Positions 40,515 to 53,249 of a stretch of DNA of 64,000 bases are shown one piece after another. This DNA is from Wuchereria bancrofti (lineage: Eukaryota; Nematoda; Chromadorea; Rhabditida; Onchocercidae), in NCBI GenBank assembly GCA_005281725.1, contig SSBO01000012.1, positions 17,134,603-17,198,602 on the forward strand, in the 5' to 3' direction. A program made the position numbers and the translations under genes. Numbering within the stretch: the stretch's first letter is position 1; every line of letters starts with the position of its first letter. Under the pieces are notes generated by a model. That model worked only from the letters and a program-made list of their open reading frames with translations. It searched no databases and was not told the origin of the DNA.

Positions 40515-42762
40515 CTAAGGAACATGTAACAATGGAGCCCACAAAATAATGCCTGCAAATTCGTCTCCATTTCGAAACGTTCTACGAAATAGAAATTCTC
40601 TGATATAACCCTCAAAATGTGCCCTACAAGTTCCATTCATTGCAAGAAATTTTGCCTTTGCTTCGTTGCAAATATTCTGCAGCAAGACATTATTAACACT
40701 AAGCTTTTGTCCATTGACTAACTCAAACCTCTCCACGTAAGTTTCCGTAATAAAAATAGGATAATCTAGTTGATTCAGCCCATCGATATATGTTCCTTCA
40801 TCGGAAATTAATATTGTATCACGCAGAATCCACTGTAATACTTTCTGTTTTAGGCGTTCTGTCGTATAATCTTCAATTGCAATAATTATACAGTTTTCTG
40901 TTTCTCGTTCCACCATGCCAATTAAATACGGATGCTGTTCACCAATTCTTGTTTTGTACAAAATCAATCGCCCAATTTCCACCACAGTACCTAAAATATT
41001 TCCAGCAATAAGAAAATACAAGTATTTCAATTGTCTCAACAACATACAAGTAAAAATTTATTCATTTCAATTAATGAAGAGCTAGGTAATCGTAAAACTA
41101 AAATTTGAAAAATTACAATCATGATGCTTAAACAACACCCACAGTTAAATGTATTGCCGCTAAAAGAAAATATATCATAGTAACTAATTAAGATTCCGTC
41201 TAAAAGGTATTTGTTAACAATTAAAATGACTTGACATATCTATACAGTTGCAAATTAAATATAAAAGACTTCAGTTATCTCATTTGGACCACCAAAACTT
41301 ATCTCACCTGGACCACCAATTGGTGTTTGATTTGCTTCAACAAAACCAGAAGCAATTTGTCGCATATAATCTGCCCAAGCAACAGACATTTCGCTGCTGA
41401 AATGAGTGTGCAGACGAATTTCATGCAATTTATAGTTCTGCGCCCACAAATACATAAATTCGATAATATCAGCTATTGATAGATGATGTCCATGAAATAT
41501 ACTTCCATGTCGGATGGAGAGTGATGAACAATAATTACGTTTTCTGCCACTTCTTCGTTCTTGCTTTGTAACCACATGCATACACCGCCACTGTAACTTG
41601 ATAAATTACGACATGTGCCTGGATGAATTATAAGAAAAATGAAAAAAGTCACTATCACAATCTTAATTTTATATTAAAACTGAATTGAGGATGTGCAAAA
41701 ATTATGATTCAATTGCTTAAGAAATGAGATATGGAACTTCAGTAGCATTCTTTCCTTTATGCCTCATGCAAAAAAAAAAAATGAAATATGGCATAGAGCT
41801 AGAACTATTTAGGAAAACTTTTTTTTCGAAAAAAATCACATCCTATTATCTATTTGCTACGTTATTATTAAACCCACATTCTTAAGGAATTTTTATACAA
41901 TATAGTATTTTCACGTGATTTTAAAGTCACTTGTGAGCAATGTGTAGACTGTAGACTTTAGTGATGAACAATTTATAGCAATAATTAAAGAAAGGACTGA
42001 GCTACTCGATAGGATATAAAGTGGCGGAATTGCTTGTTTTCTTGCGATATTTATTACAATACATTCAAACAACTTCTAGGAAAGAATAAGGGAATTTACA
42101 GTAATCCAAAATTGAAAACATGTTTAGGATAGAAAAACTACTGGATGTTTTAATTTATATTGAATTAGTGCGATTTTACTTCCTTTCTAACCTGCAAACC
42201 ATCAAGTCCATTCCTGCTCCACAGAAGCATCATTTGTCCACAACGCTTACACTTCATTGAATTTGAAATTAAGCTATATCGTGCAGCAAATTCAACAGCC
42301 ACTTCGTTCGGTGAGATCAACTGTAAGAGCTGGTCATATGTCAAGCCATGTAACTTCGACAGTCTTTCATCCCATGAAATAACTTCTTCGGGTCTCACAA
42401 TATAATATCGAGATGATATCTTTCCACCTGAAATTCTTAATTTGCATCTTAACGCGACAGGAAAAATAGTAGACTCAAAATGTTCAGGGAATCAAAAACC
42501 TTTTAAATAATAAAAACGAATTAAATCAATGCCACTGACACATCATCGAGGTCTTGTTTAGCAATTTTCTTTTCTCTTATTTCGTTTTTAAATCTCCAAA
42601 TGATTTCTAACTTCGAAACATATGGAAAACAAAAAATGAAACTGTGACCAGAAAAATCACTATATAATATTATTGGTACCTTCAGTGGTACTTGTATCAA
42701 CCATACTTTACTACAGGTATATTTCGGTGACAAGAAAGGGAGGAATTCGCGATCAGCAGTAC
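40515..42762 (-). CDS. ISXO2/Merlin (IS1595-type) transposase-derived gene, catalytic residues lost
   Basis: Four minus-strand exons join in frame: 42712-42762, 42192-42427, 41308-41590 and 40515-40990 (TAG), about 349 residues plus an unresolved N-terminus. The order is that of IS1595/ISXO2 transposases and their eukaryotic Merlin relatives: a zinc-ribbon CKRCGQ, then DGLQWRC, a later Cys before LSIRHGSIF, the helical DIIEFMYLWAQN block, GGPGTVVEI, then the RNase H-like core with QKVLQWILRDTILISDEGTY, and the final helix. The triad is degraded. The first acid, normally in VEID, is Gly (VEIGR). The second Asp remains (ISDEGTY). The expected NTIE-type acid is replaced by Leu (VNNVLLQN). Yet the frame is intact across three canonical introns and no terminal inverted repeats are obvious. 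This fits a domesticated gene rather than a live element. A possible 5' exon starts with ATG at 43388 (MAEPYFVV), unproven. Confidence 0.75.
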
Positions 42763-43626
42763 CTGAAAAAATCTTTACTAATGGATTTGAAAAAGTTTGG
42801 CAAATAGTCATAACATGAATGACCAAGAGCAGTGTTATAAGAAAACAATAATCCCAATTTGCTTCATAAGTGAACAAATTTAATTGCATAACAGCAATTA
42901 ATTTAATTTCTGTAAGTAACATAACCCTCAAAAAAGAAACATCTAAACTTCGAAAAGCATAGCAGTTATATATCACAGTGCATGGAGGGTTTCCGGATTC
43001 TACTTTTAAAGCCCAAGAATTTCATTTCACTTAAACATCAAATCAATTTTATTTTTCTCACTTGTAGAGAGCCATCAAATACTACATCAGCTTATCTGGG
43101 ATATGAATAAGTTCCACTGTAGTAAAACATGACTTTCTTCCTTGTAAGAACTTTCGTTTCGAAAGGCAACTTTTGTAAGGATTCATTGATCAATCAATAA
43201 ACCCGCTTTTTAGATGTTATCGGTGGAACTCTTAAGTTTATAAATTCATATAAGTTTTCCTTCGAGAGAGAAATTATCAAAAACTTCAGAAACATCAAGT
43301 CAATAACGACTACACAGAAACAATCGACTTCCAGAATTGCTTTTACTCCAAATGATTCATACGTCACAACAAAATATGGCTCGGCCATGAGAGTTTTCGC
43401 GAAACTCGTAGTTAAAGAATGGTTATCAAGTTAGGATAGTTTGTTTAAGATATAATAAAAAGATGCCTTTACTGATTAGAGCGGTTTAGTGTTTTCTACA
43501 AAAGCTGGAGATGCTGGTTATTTGCTGAAGTCTGGTCATTTGATACAAATTTTGCTTTCAGACCACTTTTTGAAATTTTCGTGATAATCATTTCGAGGCA
43601 GGCGCTTATCATAACACGAGGTCAGA
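42763..43626. other. upstream region shared by the transposase-derived gene and DIM1
   Basis: Head-to-head spacer. It contains a minus-strand opening, 43388 to 43194, starting MAEPYFVVTYESF, which could be the first exon of the transposase-derived gene; none of its GT sites gives the phase needed to join exon 42762 directly, so another exon would be required. Confidence 0.4.
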
Positions 43627-44609
43627 ATGTCGTATATGCTACCGCATTTGAGCAATGGATGGCAAGTGGATCAGGCAATTCTGGCTGAGGAGGATCGCGT
43701 CGTACTTATTCGATTCGGTCATGATTGGGATCCAAGTTGTATGCGAATGGATGAGGTTTTTACTTCTTTACTTCAACTTTTACTTCTTTACATACCTTTT
43801 ATCATATTAAATTTCGTAGCGCATTAATTTGTCCTTTAAATGCATATTTTAAAGTCATGACTAGTGATGTATAGGTTTGTAATTTCATGTTGGCTTAAAT
43901 TCATTTCCACCCTGAATGTAAGTCCATAATGCCTGACGAGAAATTTGTTTGTGAAAGTACTCCGATATTATTATTTACATTTTTAAGGAAGCTAATTTTT
44001 ACATTAAATGTTTATTTGCAGACTTTATATAAAATTGCGAACAAAGTGAAAAATTTTGCTGTAATATATTTAGTAGATACGACAGAAGTACCTGATTTCA
44101 ACAAAATGTATGAACTGTACGATCCATGTACTGTGATGTTCTTTTTCCGCAACAAACACATTATGGTTGATTTAGGTGGGCTTAATCGTGAATGTCGATT
44201 TTCAGTTAGGAATGTCAAACTTCCATTAATGTCTTAACTGCCAGCACGTGATTTATGTTTAGCTTTAGTATTTTTTAATGTATTTTTATACGTTTAACAA
44301 ATTAACTATATGTAGATTGATTAGGCATTTCTAAAAAACAAAAAACAGAAGAACAGTTCATGTCTTTTGGTTCCTCGAAAGGCATTGATTTTGTCAAATT
44401 CTTTTGGAAACGAGTGGTTTTTAATGAATTTGTTTTTATTTTAGTTAGAAACCATTGATTTAGGCACTGGTAATAACAACAAAATCAACTGGCCTATCAC
44501 TGATGGACAAGAATTGATTGATATTTTAGAAACGGTGTACAGAGGTGCTCGTAAAGGTCGTGGTCTTGTTGTGTCTCCGAAAGATTATTCAACGAAATAT
44601 AAATATTGA
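43627..44609 (+). CDS. TXNL4A: DIM1 / thioredoxin-like 4A, U5 snRNP 15-kDa protein
   Basis: Thioredoxin-fold subunit of the U4/U6.U5 tri-snRNP, needed for spliceosome activation. Three exons, 43627-43755, 44022-44175 and 44464-44609, give exactly 142 residues, the invariant family length. Conserved blocks are SYMLPHLSNGWQVDQAI, RFGHDWDPSCMRMDE, KVKNFAVIYLVD, TEVPDFNKMYELYDPCTVMF, FRNKHIMVDLGTGNNNKIN and GRGLVVSPKDYSTKY. As in other DIM1 proteins, the CxxC redox pair of true thioredoxins is absent. A TCAG lies one base before the ATG and may be a spliced-leader acceptor. The gene is divergent from the transposase-derived gene and upstream of mdt-21 on the same strand. Confidence 0.97.
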
Positions 44610-45108
44610 CTAATTCTTAAATACTTTTTTAATTATCTTATTGTGTTTCTATTTGATTTCACATTTTACTTCTCAAAATATTAGTCTGTTTTGATGCAAT
44701 ATTACAAAATCTAGTAAACATTTTGTCGTTTGCGGATTAAATTTATGGAGTGAATATGATTTAGTAAAACAGTATATTTTTGTTTTACGTTGAAACCTCC
44801 ATGTTTAATTTTTGCGTGCATATATATGCACACTTTCCGATACCTTGTAAATATTGCCCAAGTTTTAGAAATATTATTGGTAATGATGATGATATTGCTG
44901 CTGCACAGTTAAATTGGGAACTTGAACAATAAATTTTCCATGTCTCTGTTTTGTTTTTGTTTTTTGAGGAATGCCAAGAAATGTACCTATAGGATCTTTT
45001 GCATCACCTATTTCCTTCTTGTCCACTGCTCAGATCGTTATCATTGACATGCGCTAAATGACGACACTGTAAAGATAATGGTTTTTAGCAGAAGTTAGGA
45101 TTCTAGCT
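44610..45108 (+). other. DIM1-mdt-21 intergenic spacer
   Basis: 499 bases between two co-oriented genes, with an AATAAA near 44929. It ends in TTCTAG two bases before the mdt-21 ATG, a likely trans-splice acceptor. The arrangement fits a nematode two-gene operon but does not prove one. Confidence 0.45.
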
Positions 45109-45974
45109 ATGGCTGATCGCTTAACTCAACTGCAAGATTTGGTTAATGAGCTGGCCAATTTGATGTGCAACTCAATTGGAGTTTTACGACTTACAGCACC
45201 ATCATGTGATTTTAATGGAACATCAAAAGTATATTTTGTTTCGTATTAGAATTTGTTATAAGTTGTACATATTCCATCCCATTCGCTATCGTGTTGCATT
45301 AAGGGCACTAACAGGTCTGTGCATTTAACACTTCTAAATTCGCTACCAAAATTTCTAATTCAGCCCTTCAATCTAGTTGGATCTCATTGAACTTTTAGCT
45401 GTTGTTCTCTTCCACTTTTTGCAAGTATCTTTTACTGATTTTGTCCAGACATTAGAGGACGAAGAGAACTGTGGTCTTTTCGCTGCAACAATTGCGCATA
45501 CAGCTAAAGATATCGAGATCTTGATTGATTCTTTGCCAATAGATGAACCAGCAGCAAGTAATTCAGAAATTGATTCATCTTTATTGAGCATGGACGAACA
45601 TAGGCATCGGGTAAGTTTTTAATCTCGGGATGTAGGTTGTTCGGCTCATCAGTGCTTTTTTGTGCATTTTACAACTAATGAATAGGAAATGAATTATATA
45701 TCTGCTGAAAAAATTGGTTCAGGAAAAATGGTTTTGCATTGCGAATTATATTGATTTAGGTTTCTTTTTCAGTCTTTTGCGTCCGTTTGAGATAAGTCAT
45801 CAGACAGATTTTTTCGTCTTTGTTTTGCTATAAACACCAGTTTATCGCAATCAATTCTAGGCAGCGCGTGAACTTGAACAAGCAGTTGTCGATGGCGAAG
45901 AACTGATAAAGAAGATACAGAAAGCATTAGCTGAAATTGCACGAGTGCAGATGCTGTCACGTCCATTTATTTAA
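45109..45974 (+). CDS. mdt-21: Mediator complex subunit 21 (SRB7)
   Basis: Small essential subunit of the Mediator middle module, which pairs with MED7 in a coiled-coil hinge and links activators to RNA polymerase II. Three exons, 45109-45228, 45449-45610 and 45861-45974, give 131 residues (human 144). The start [26 protein letters not shown] is nearly diagnostic. It is followed by [21 protein letters not shown] and a C-terminal helix with [14 protein letters not shown]. The whole chain is helical, with no signal peptide. The second exon begins after CCAG at 45448; this removes the 5' part of a longer open stretch and gives normal GT-AG introns. Confidence 0.95.
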
Positions 45975-48900
45975 TGCTGCCATATATTTATAAAATTTCC
46001 ATTATCTCTGTTATCACAAGTTAGAATGAATTAAGTTCTGATTTCAAATAGTCAAAAGAAAGTATTATAGGTGAGAATAACTACTCAGCGTTCGAACTTT
46101 GTTCTGTTTAGTGATAGTAGTCCTAACTTCCCCCTATCACAGTCTTTTTGGAGGCCAGTTAAGTTTCGTTTTTCTTCCTATAGATATTTGCCACTTGGAT
46201 ATTTGTCCTAATTTTTGAAGATATTGTTCATTTTGTCACAGCATAGTAAATCTGTCGATATTAGCTAGCGATGGACAGCTTCAAATAATCCAATGAAGCT
46301 AGCAAAAAAACAGAGTACCAAGGATATGTAAATTGCTACTAATTTAATAATCGAATACATTAATGTAGGCATATTTACATCCGGAATTGCAGTAGTGGAT
46401 ACGTGTTGGATGGTTAAATGGATAATCTTAGTGATTTCAGTATGTAATATATTTCAGTTTATAGGAGTTCCTGTCAGAGAACTGATATATTTTGTTTTCA
46501 TTCATTTTGCATTTCCGGAATATGTGCTCTGTCTTTTTCCGCGTTATGGATTGTAGGTCGGGTGTTAAGCAGGACTATCATGTCATTGATAAACGTAAAA
46601 TAGAACGGTTTTGTTCGCAATTACTTTGTCATTATTCCTTGGTAGACTGACTTTGTTGTTACTAGAATGTTTGTTCTTTGCAGTTACAATGGTGTTAACT
46701 GATATATGGTTGTATTATTTGTCATCGAAATAATGTGCTGCAAAACTGTATACTGATATTATAAAGAGTGATCAGCAGTATAAGGAGAGGATAAATTTGT
46801 TAATAGAGATGTATCTGCTGATGCAAACCAGTCAGGACTTTTGCATTCTGTTTATCGATTTTCATGAGATGGCTTTTCTTTTTATTAGACCAGTTTAAAA
46901 TAATGATAGATAGTCGGATTTCATAATCTCAGACAGTTCAGATCATTGTTTAATTTTTAGTTTAAATTAATTTTTTACTGCAGGGATTATGTGGGATATA
47001 AAAATTACTGCTGATTAAATATATAATTACAACATTCGTACTGTACATAGCATTACTACCAAGATTTTTTGTGGAAAAAAATTACTTCTTGTTAGTTCAG
47101 TGCTAAAAAGCAGTTTTTGCATGAAAGATCATTAAATTAAATAGTTTAGATGTAGTCGATTTACACTATAGGTAAAAATTGCTGCCGCTATATCATCGTA
47201 AAATATCACTATATTATTATTAACAGTAATTTTCACTGGAAGAATTAAATGTTAAATTAGGATGCAGTTAATCAGAGGATTTGTTTTGAATGTGGTGTTA
47301 ATAGAAGAGCTATAAATTTACAAAAGATATAAAAAGTCATGTAGTAGTTGAAATGAGGAAGATTTTGCAATTTATGGTGGATGTATTCCTGCATCAAATT
47401 AATATTTCATCAGACAATCAAAGCCTTCCTGATCTCTCATTAAGTTGAGTAATATTATAATGCTGTCCTCAAACGTATGAATGATCTTTTGTGCTGTAAC
47501 AGTTTCATTTTATGATCAGTTCCTTTTATGGGCTTTGCTTCCAAATTTATTAGGATTACGTGAATTCATTTAAAAAAGAAATTTTATGCATATTATTCTT
47601 TTTTAAAAGTTATGTACTTGCATTGAATATAAAGTAGAAGTATGAAAACAGAGTAAGTAATATAAACTGCTAAAAATCCATCTTTGATTGCTACTACGTT
47701 TTCATGGAAGTTGAAAAGCGTTAGCAAGTCAAAGTCAAAGATGATTTAAAAGTATGCTTAAAATTCACTTAAGGTTTGAAGAAATATATTGTCTCTACAT
47801 GTCAAGTTTAAGCAGCCTATTACAATGGGAAAATTTTAATTTCAATTTGAAAAAAAAAAGCCTTCTCCTGTAATGCTTGGAATAAAGAAGTTTTATTTGT
47901 CAAGAAACTTAAAAATATATGTTCAAGTGCTTAAGGATGGATCTAAAATCAAAAAAGTTATGGATCTGGAAAAAGGAAACGTTACAAACTTGCCACTAAA
48001 GGAGTTTTATACTGCTGTCTGTATATGTGTATATATATGTATGTATAGTTAGTGAAGTCAACAATACAATTTCAACACATGTGTTAAGAACTTAAGTACT
48101 TCCTCAAGTACCTGAACGCGTATTATTCTTCCCAAGCGTTAGAGGAGAAAAAAATTAAGAGTAGTGAGAAAAGGACTTTTTTATATAAAACAGTTGATGA
48201 GAAATGAAATTGTAAAAATGCCAAATTTCATTTTACATTTAAATGCAATATGAAGCACTAAATAATTTTTGACACATACAACGATTCGTAGAGTACTTAG
48301 AGAAGCTATTATTAGAAAAAAAAAAAAATTGATTCTACCCTTTCCTTGAGTACACTATAACCTGAAGATTCTCAAATTAAAAATTTGGTTACTTTACGAA
48401 ATAAAACTGATATAAACTGATCTATAAAAGTTAGGAATAGGTGAAAATTGAATGAATTGGCTTGAATTCTTTTTAAGTATCATAAACTATTTTCATAGTG
48501 ATGAATCCTCAAATTTTCAAATTTTCGGACTGTTCTGCATTTTATGGTCGAGTGAATATTTTTATCTCTTTTTCAAGTTAGTAGAAATGTCATAAATTAA
48601 CATTCCGTGCATTGTAGAAAGTGGTAGTGAAATAATGATTTACAATTGATTAATTAGTGTTTACTTGTATCGCTTCTCTAATATTAGCTAATAGCATCAT
48701 CTTCATTATTCGCAGACTTACACTTCTTAAAACTTGTTGGTTATTATGCAACTAATTAGTTGCAAATGGTTACTATTTTGATATCCAAGCATTTTGATGT
48801 TAAACGTTAATTTACATAACAGTGATCTCATTGAATGGTTCTGTCGATTCCTTTAAAATGTGAAAATTTTTCATATTTTTTCGTTTTCATAAAATTTCGT

Positions 48901-51512
48901 AAAATCTTATTGCATAAAATGATCTTTGGATCTTTTACTTACGTATACGTCGCTTTACTCACGCTTTCAGTATAGCATTTTATAAAAGTTAGAATGTTCT
49001 ATCTAACATCACATAAGAGCTTTGAACAGCATTGAATATCAAACAGAAATGCAATATTTTGTAATAACAACTAAAACAAAGATCCAATTCGTGACAGACG
49101 TTCAATTTTAAATGTTGTGATTCATAAGGAATGCAACGTCTTGTTCAGTTATTCTTTTAATGTAAGCTTTTGGAATGACCTTATTCACATCCGTAATTGG
49201 AGATGAAGAACAAACCCATTTAATTACAAGTATTTTGGAACCGCTTTTTCCTGGTTCTTACAGGTTACACATGACATTGCCCATTTAGGCCATTTACGAA
49301 TGTAGGAAAATATCATAGTATGAGTTTATTGGAGTTAAGTGCAAACATGTAAATATGAAAGATGCGTATGCCAAATTTGTCACATTGAATGTTGGTGGAA
49401 ACGTTTAATATAGATGCTAGTTACTTTATATATTGCGCTTCTCCGGATCTGGCGGAAAAATGCTCGTAATGAAATATTGAAGGACTTATGTAAACGTATA
49501 ATGATTGTTTCGGTTACACTAAATAATGATACTGATTTCATTATTTAAAGTTCATTTCTTGGCACATTGATCACTGATTTAGTAAAATTAAAGTGAGTAC
49601 TAACGAAGATATTGAATTGTGAGTTCATTGAAACCATATTTTTCTGATATATTGGAATCTCCCCAAATGAACTTTATTTATGTCTCTCTTATTCCTTACT
49701 TTTTCTGCTGCAGTCTTCTTTTTTATGCTTATGAATGCAACTTATCGCTTGCAATAGTCTTCATTACAAATTCATTTAGATGCTAATTTTCCTTACATAT
49801 TTTTATATACATTGGTATAGATCCCCATAATAAAATTTATCTATAGAACTTTATCGTTAGAATTATCGTTAGACTCCATCATGTCTGAATAGCGGAAGAA
49901 CATGGAGTAATTTCTTCTGCTTATGTCTATTTGTCAGGAATGAATTGAAACAAATTGATCCCACTTCATTCATTTCGATTTTATAGGCAAATTTTTCACA
50001 GTGCAGACTTCATTCATTTCGATTTATTAGTCGATTGAACACATTTGATTATTAATTTCAGTTTACCTTAGGCTCAAAAGTCTGCATTGCATTGGTGATA
50101 TAGATGGTTTTGATGAGGAGTAATATGCTTTGACATCTTTGTCTCATATTTCATTATCGAGTGGTTTGTGTTTCAGAGCGTCGGTAGATAATATAAAATA
50201 AATAGGATGCAAAATTGTAAAGTAATTCAGCAGATGGTTGCTAAGTAAGAAATATCAGTCGAAGTTTTTCCACTTGTTTTTGAATGAATTCGACAGTCTT
50301 CTTTGCACATATTAGAGTGATGGTTAAGGACAGTAGATTGGACGAAAAAGGAGAAAAGAAATTGTATGGTAATTAATCAGTTTACCTTTAGTGCGTTGAA
50401 GAGGATAATCTGTTTCAGCCAAACGACCGTCTGTTTCACTTCTAGACAAAACTTTTTGGTAAACAACATTATTAATTTAAATGGATGCTCAGTTCTGTGC
50501 GTCCTCCTCCACTCCACCCATTTCAAATACCTGCCCTATCTCGTCATCGACGTATCTCACATTTAACAAATACACCACCACTCTTTCTTGATTGCGAAAG
50601 GTTATTTTATTCAGTATAATTTAAAAAAACAAAAATAAGATTTGCGACATATATGATAATCGCCGGTTGCGAGTGAGTGGATCTTTTTTCTTAAAAGCAT
50701 CTTCATATGAACATAAATATGTAATTAATTACCGAAATGAAATATGCAAACCGGTATCCAAAAGACGACCTTTTCTTATTTATAAAATGTTGTAGTTGTG
50801 ATACAACATTATTGCAAATGAAATAAATTATACTGAAAAATATTCGCTTAGTGTCATAGAAGTTTCATATCAGAGCATAATTAGAGCATAATTAGAACGA
50901 AGAGACAAGAGAGGGTAAATTTGTTTCATATAGGCTTTTCATTGGAAATAAAATTAAGCATAAATCTCTCTATTTATTAAGAAATGGAAAGTAAAAAACG
51001 TATAAATTTGTATGCAATGTCTTTTATATGCAAGGTGCGCTAAACACTATCTACAACATCCCTGTCATGCGATTTTCTCCGTACGGATTTTAATAAGTAT
51101 ATGAACTCTCATATGTCATCCTGATAATATTAGTATAATTATAATTCATCTAAATATCGACATTTATGGTACAGCAAGTAAATAATATTTGCATTTTTTA
51201 TATTTGCAAAGCGCTACCGCAAAGCGTTCACAAGCTCTAACGTTGTTAACCTGAACTATCCTCAATCTGCAATCTGCATCACTGGTTTCAATCTCCTTTC
51301 ATATTTCCTTCCTCGTTAATATTCCTTCGCTATTAATTTTCCTGAATGTACTGAACATTGCACTTTTTTGCTTCGCACCGTTTATAACATCATCCTAAGC
51401 AAGAATTCTGTCATTTGAATTTAATGGAAATGGACCTATACACATATTCACCTGGATGGTTCTCAAGATTACAGGCTTATCTTACTGGCTCTACTCATTC
51501 TAGAATTGTCTC
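45975..51512. other. 5.5-kb stretch without recognised genes
   Basis: Very AT-rich. I find no exon set on either strand. A plus-strand opening near 49432-49550 (IALLRIWRKNARNEIL) and a minus-strand one near 50480-50560 look slightly protein-like but lack partners. If the receptor gene at 56-57 kb is complete, its membrane and kinase exons should lie in this direction; I could not see them. Confidence 0.5.
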
Positions 51513-53020
51513 TTACACCAAAATGGAACCGTAAGTACAAGCATTGCTTCAATGGCTCACATTTTTTAACAGGCTATCAAACAATAACTTGAACGATAAA
51601 TACCGACTGAGGAAACTTTGATCATACTCCATTCAAAGGTATTCGTTCAGTCATGCGATTATCTGAACCACTTCGATAGTAAATTCCGAGTCCAATACAC
51701 ATGGATTTGTTTTCCGAGAAATGAATAGAGATAATCGTTTGTGTGCATGTGATAATAAATATCCCTGCTGAGAGATATCTAAACTGAAGCAGAATTCTTT
51801 TTCAGTGCTATCCTTGCGCTGTTCTCACTTACATAATTTCAGAATTGTCCTTTGCATCAGAGTGGGATGTAAGTCTTTATTCATTGAATGTTTACTACAA
51901 TATGCCGACAGTTACCGCAACAAAGTGTTGTTGTACGTGTCGTATAGTACAATAGGGAAAAGAAAAGGAAGATGAAACTTTAGGAGAGAGTGAAAATAGC
52001 GAAGAGGGAGACAGAGGATGATTGAAACCGGCCTTCTGTTTTGTTCAATTTCCTGTCCAGATCGTTCTTCTGTACAGCTATTGTAAATAAGCATACATCT
52101 AGTTGGCGCTAATATTCATTCCATCCTTTATTTGTTTGCTCATCTTACTGCTCACCATTCACTTTTTATTCTCTTCCTCTCGCTCATCCAATCCATTCTT
52201 CAATACTCGTAAGTTTTCCAAACTGAATGCTTCAGGTAGTTTTTTATAATTCTACGCCAGTAATTCATATATTACGACACGTACTTTTTCGCAACATGTC
52301 ATTTATCTCGCCATCGCTCTAAATCTTTTTTCCAACTAGGTCTTGGGAGCTTATCGATTAGTAAAACTAAAGAATATTTTCCATTTTGAAATTCAGTTGC
52401 ATGCCAATGCATTAATGGCTGTTAATTGTTCAACTGAACACTTCACGATGTGGAATGTGATGCGGTATTTGTAACGAAAAACTATTAGGATGTGCACATC
52501 ACCTGTATCTATTTCAATTTCAAGGCGAAAGTTATGTAACTTTTCAGAATGCTACTTTATACTCCATCAGAAATTCTCCTATTTCGAGAGATCTCCTGCT
52601 AAACAAAATGTGCTGGTCCAAAATATTCTGGATTGTTCGAGATCTCGTCGGAGTTAAAGCATATTTCGGGTCAATTTTGTCAGCGCTCCGCATTATCACC
52701 AAATTTGGAAGATCCTACAAAAGTTAAGGTAACAAAAGAAGTTGGATCATTTTTGTCTTATCATTCATGGATAACATTATCAGTTAATTTTGATATTTAG
52801 ATGACAAGTTAATGCTTCTCGGTGAAGTTGGCATAAGATTTAGAGTTTGATTGAAAAAAGTTCACATTTTAAATTGATTTAGAAAGTTGTGGAGAAATTG
52901 CTTAGCCATTTGTTCATTTAACTTCCCGACTTTCCAGTGCTATTGGACAAGTGTATAATTTGAGGAAGAATGAAGTAATAACTTTGTCAACGTGCAAATG
53001 AACATGTAAGCCCACTACAT

Positions 53021-53048
53021 TTATTTATTTATTTATTTATTTATTTAT
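53021..53048. repeat. TTTA tetranucleotide microsatellite
   Basis: (TTTA)n of about seven units in copy A. The matching place in copy B (about 54968-54980) has only two or three units. Confidence 0.85.
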
Positions 53049-53212
53049 ATAAATGCTACAAAGGTGAATAGAACACATGGAGTGCTAACAAAACAACAAT
53101 ATGCGTAAGTGCAGACAAATTTGAGGAAGAATGAATTAATACTTTGATACCACTTAACAACAATATTTTTCCCATAACTGTACCAAATCAAGTATCAGAA
53201 ATATCGAGCATT

Positions 53213-53249
53213 ATTCATTCATTCATTCATTCATTCATTCATTCATTTN
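53213..53249. repeat. ATTC tetranucleotide microsatellite ending in N
   Basis: About nine ATTC units followed by TTT and the N at 53249. Copy B has only two or three units at the matching position, near 55137-55148. Confidence 0.9.

Noticed and set aside
45229..45448. Apparent GT-AA intron in mdt-21, because AAGTAT occurs at both ends of the intron
   Set aside because: A normal CCAG acceptor at 45448 keeps the same frame and gives a better MED21 length.
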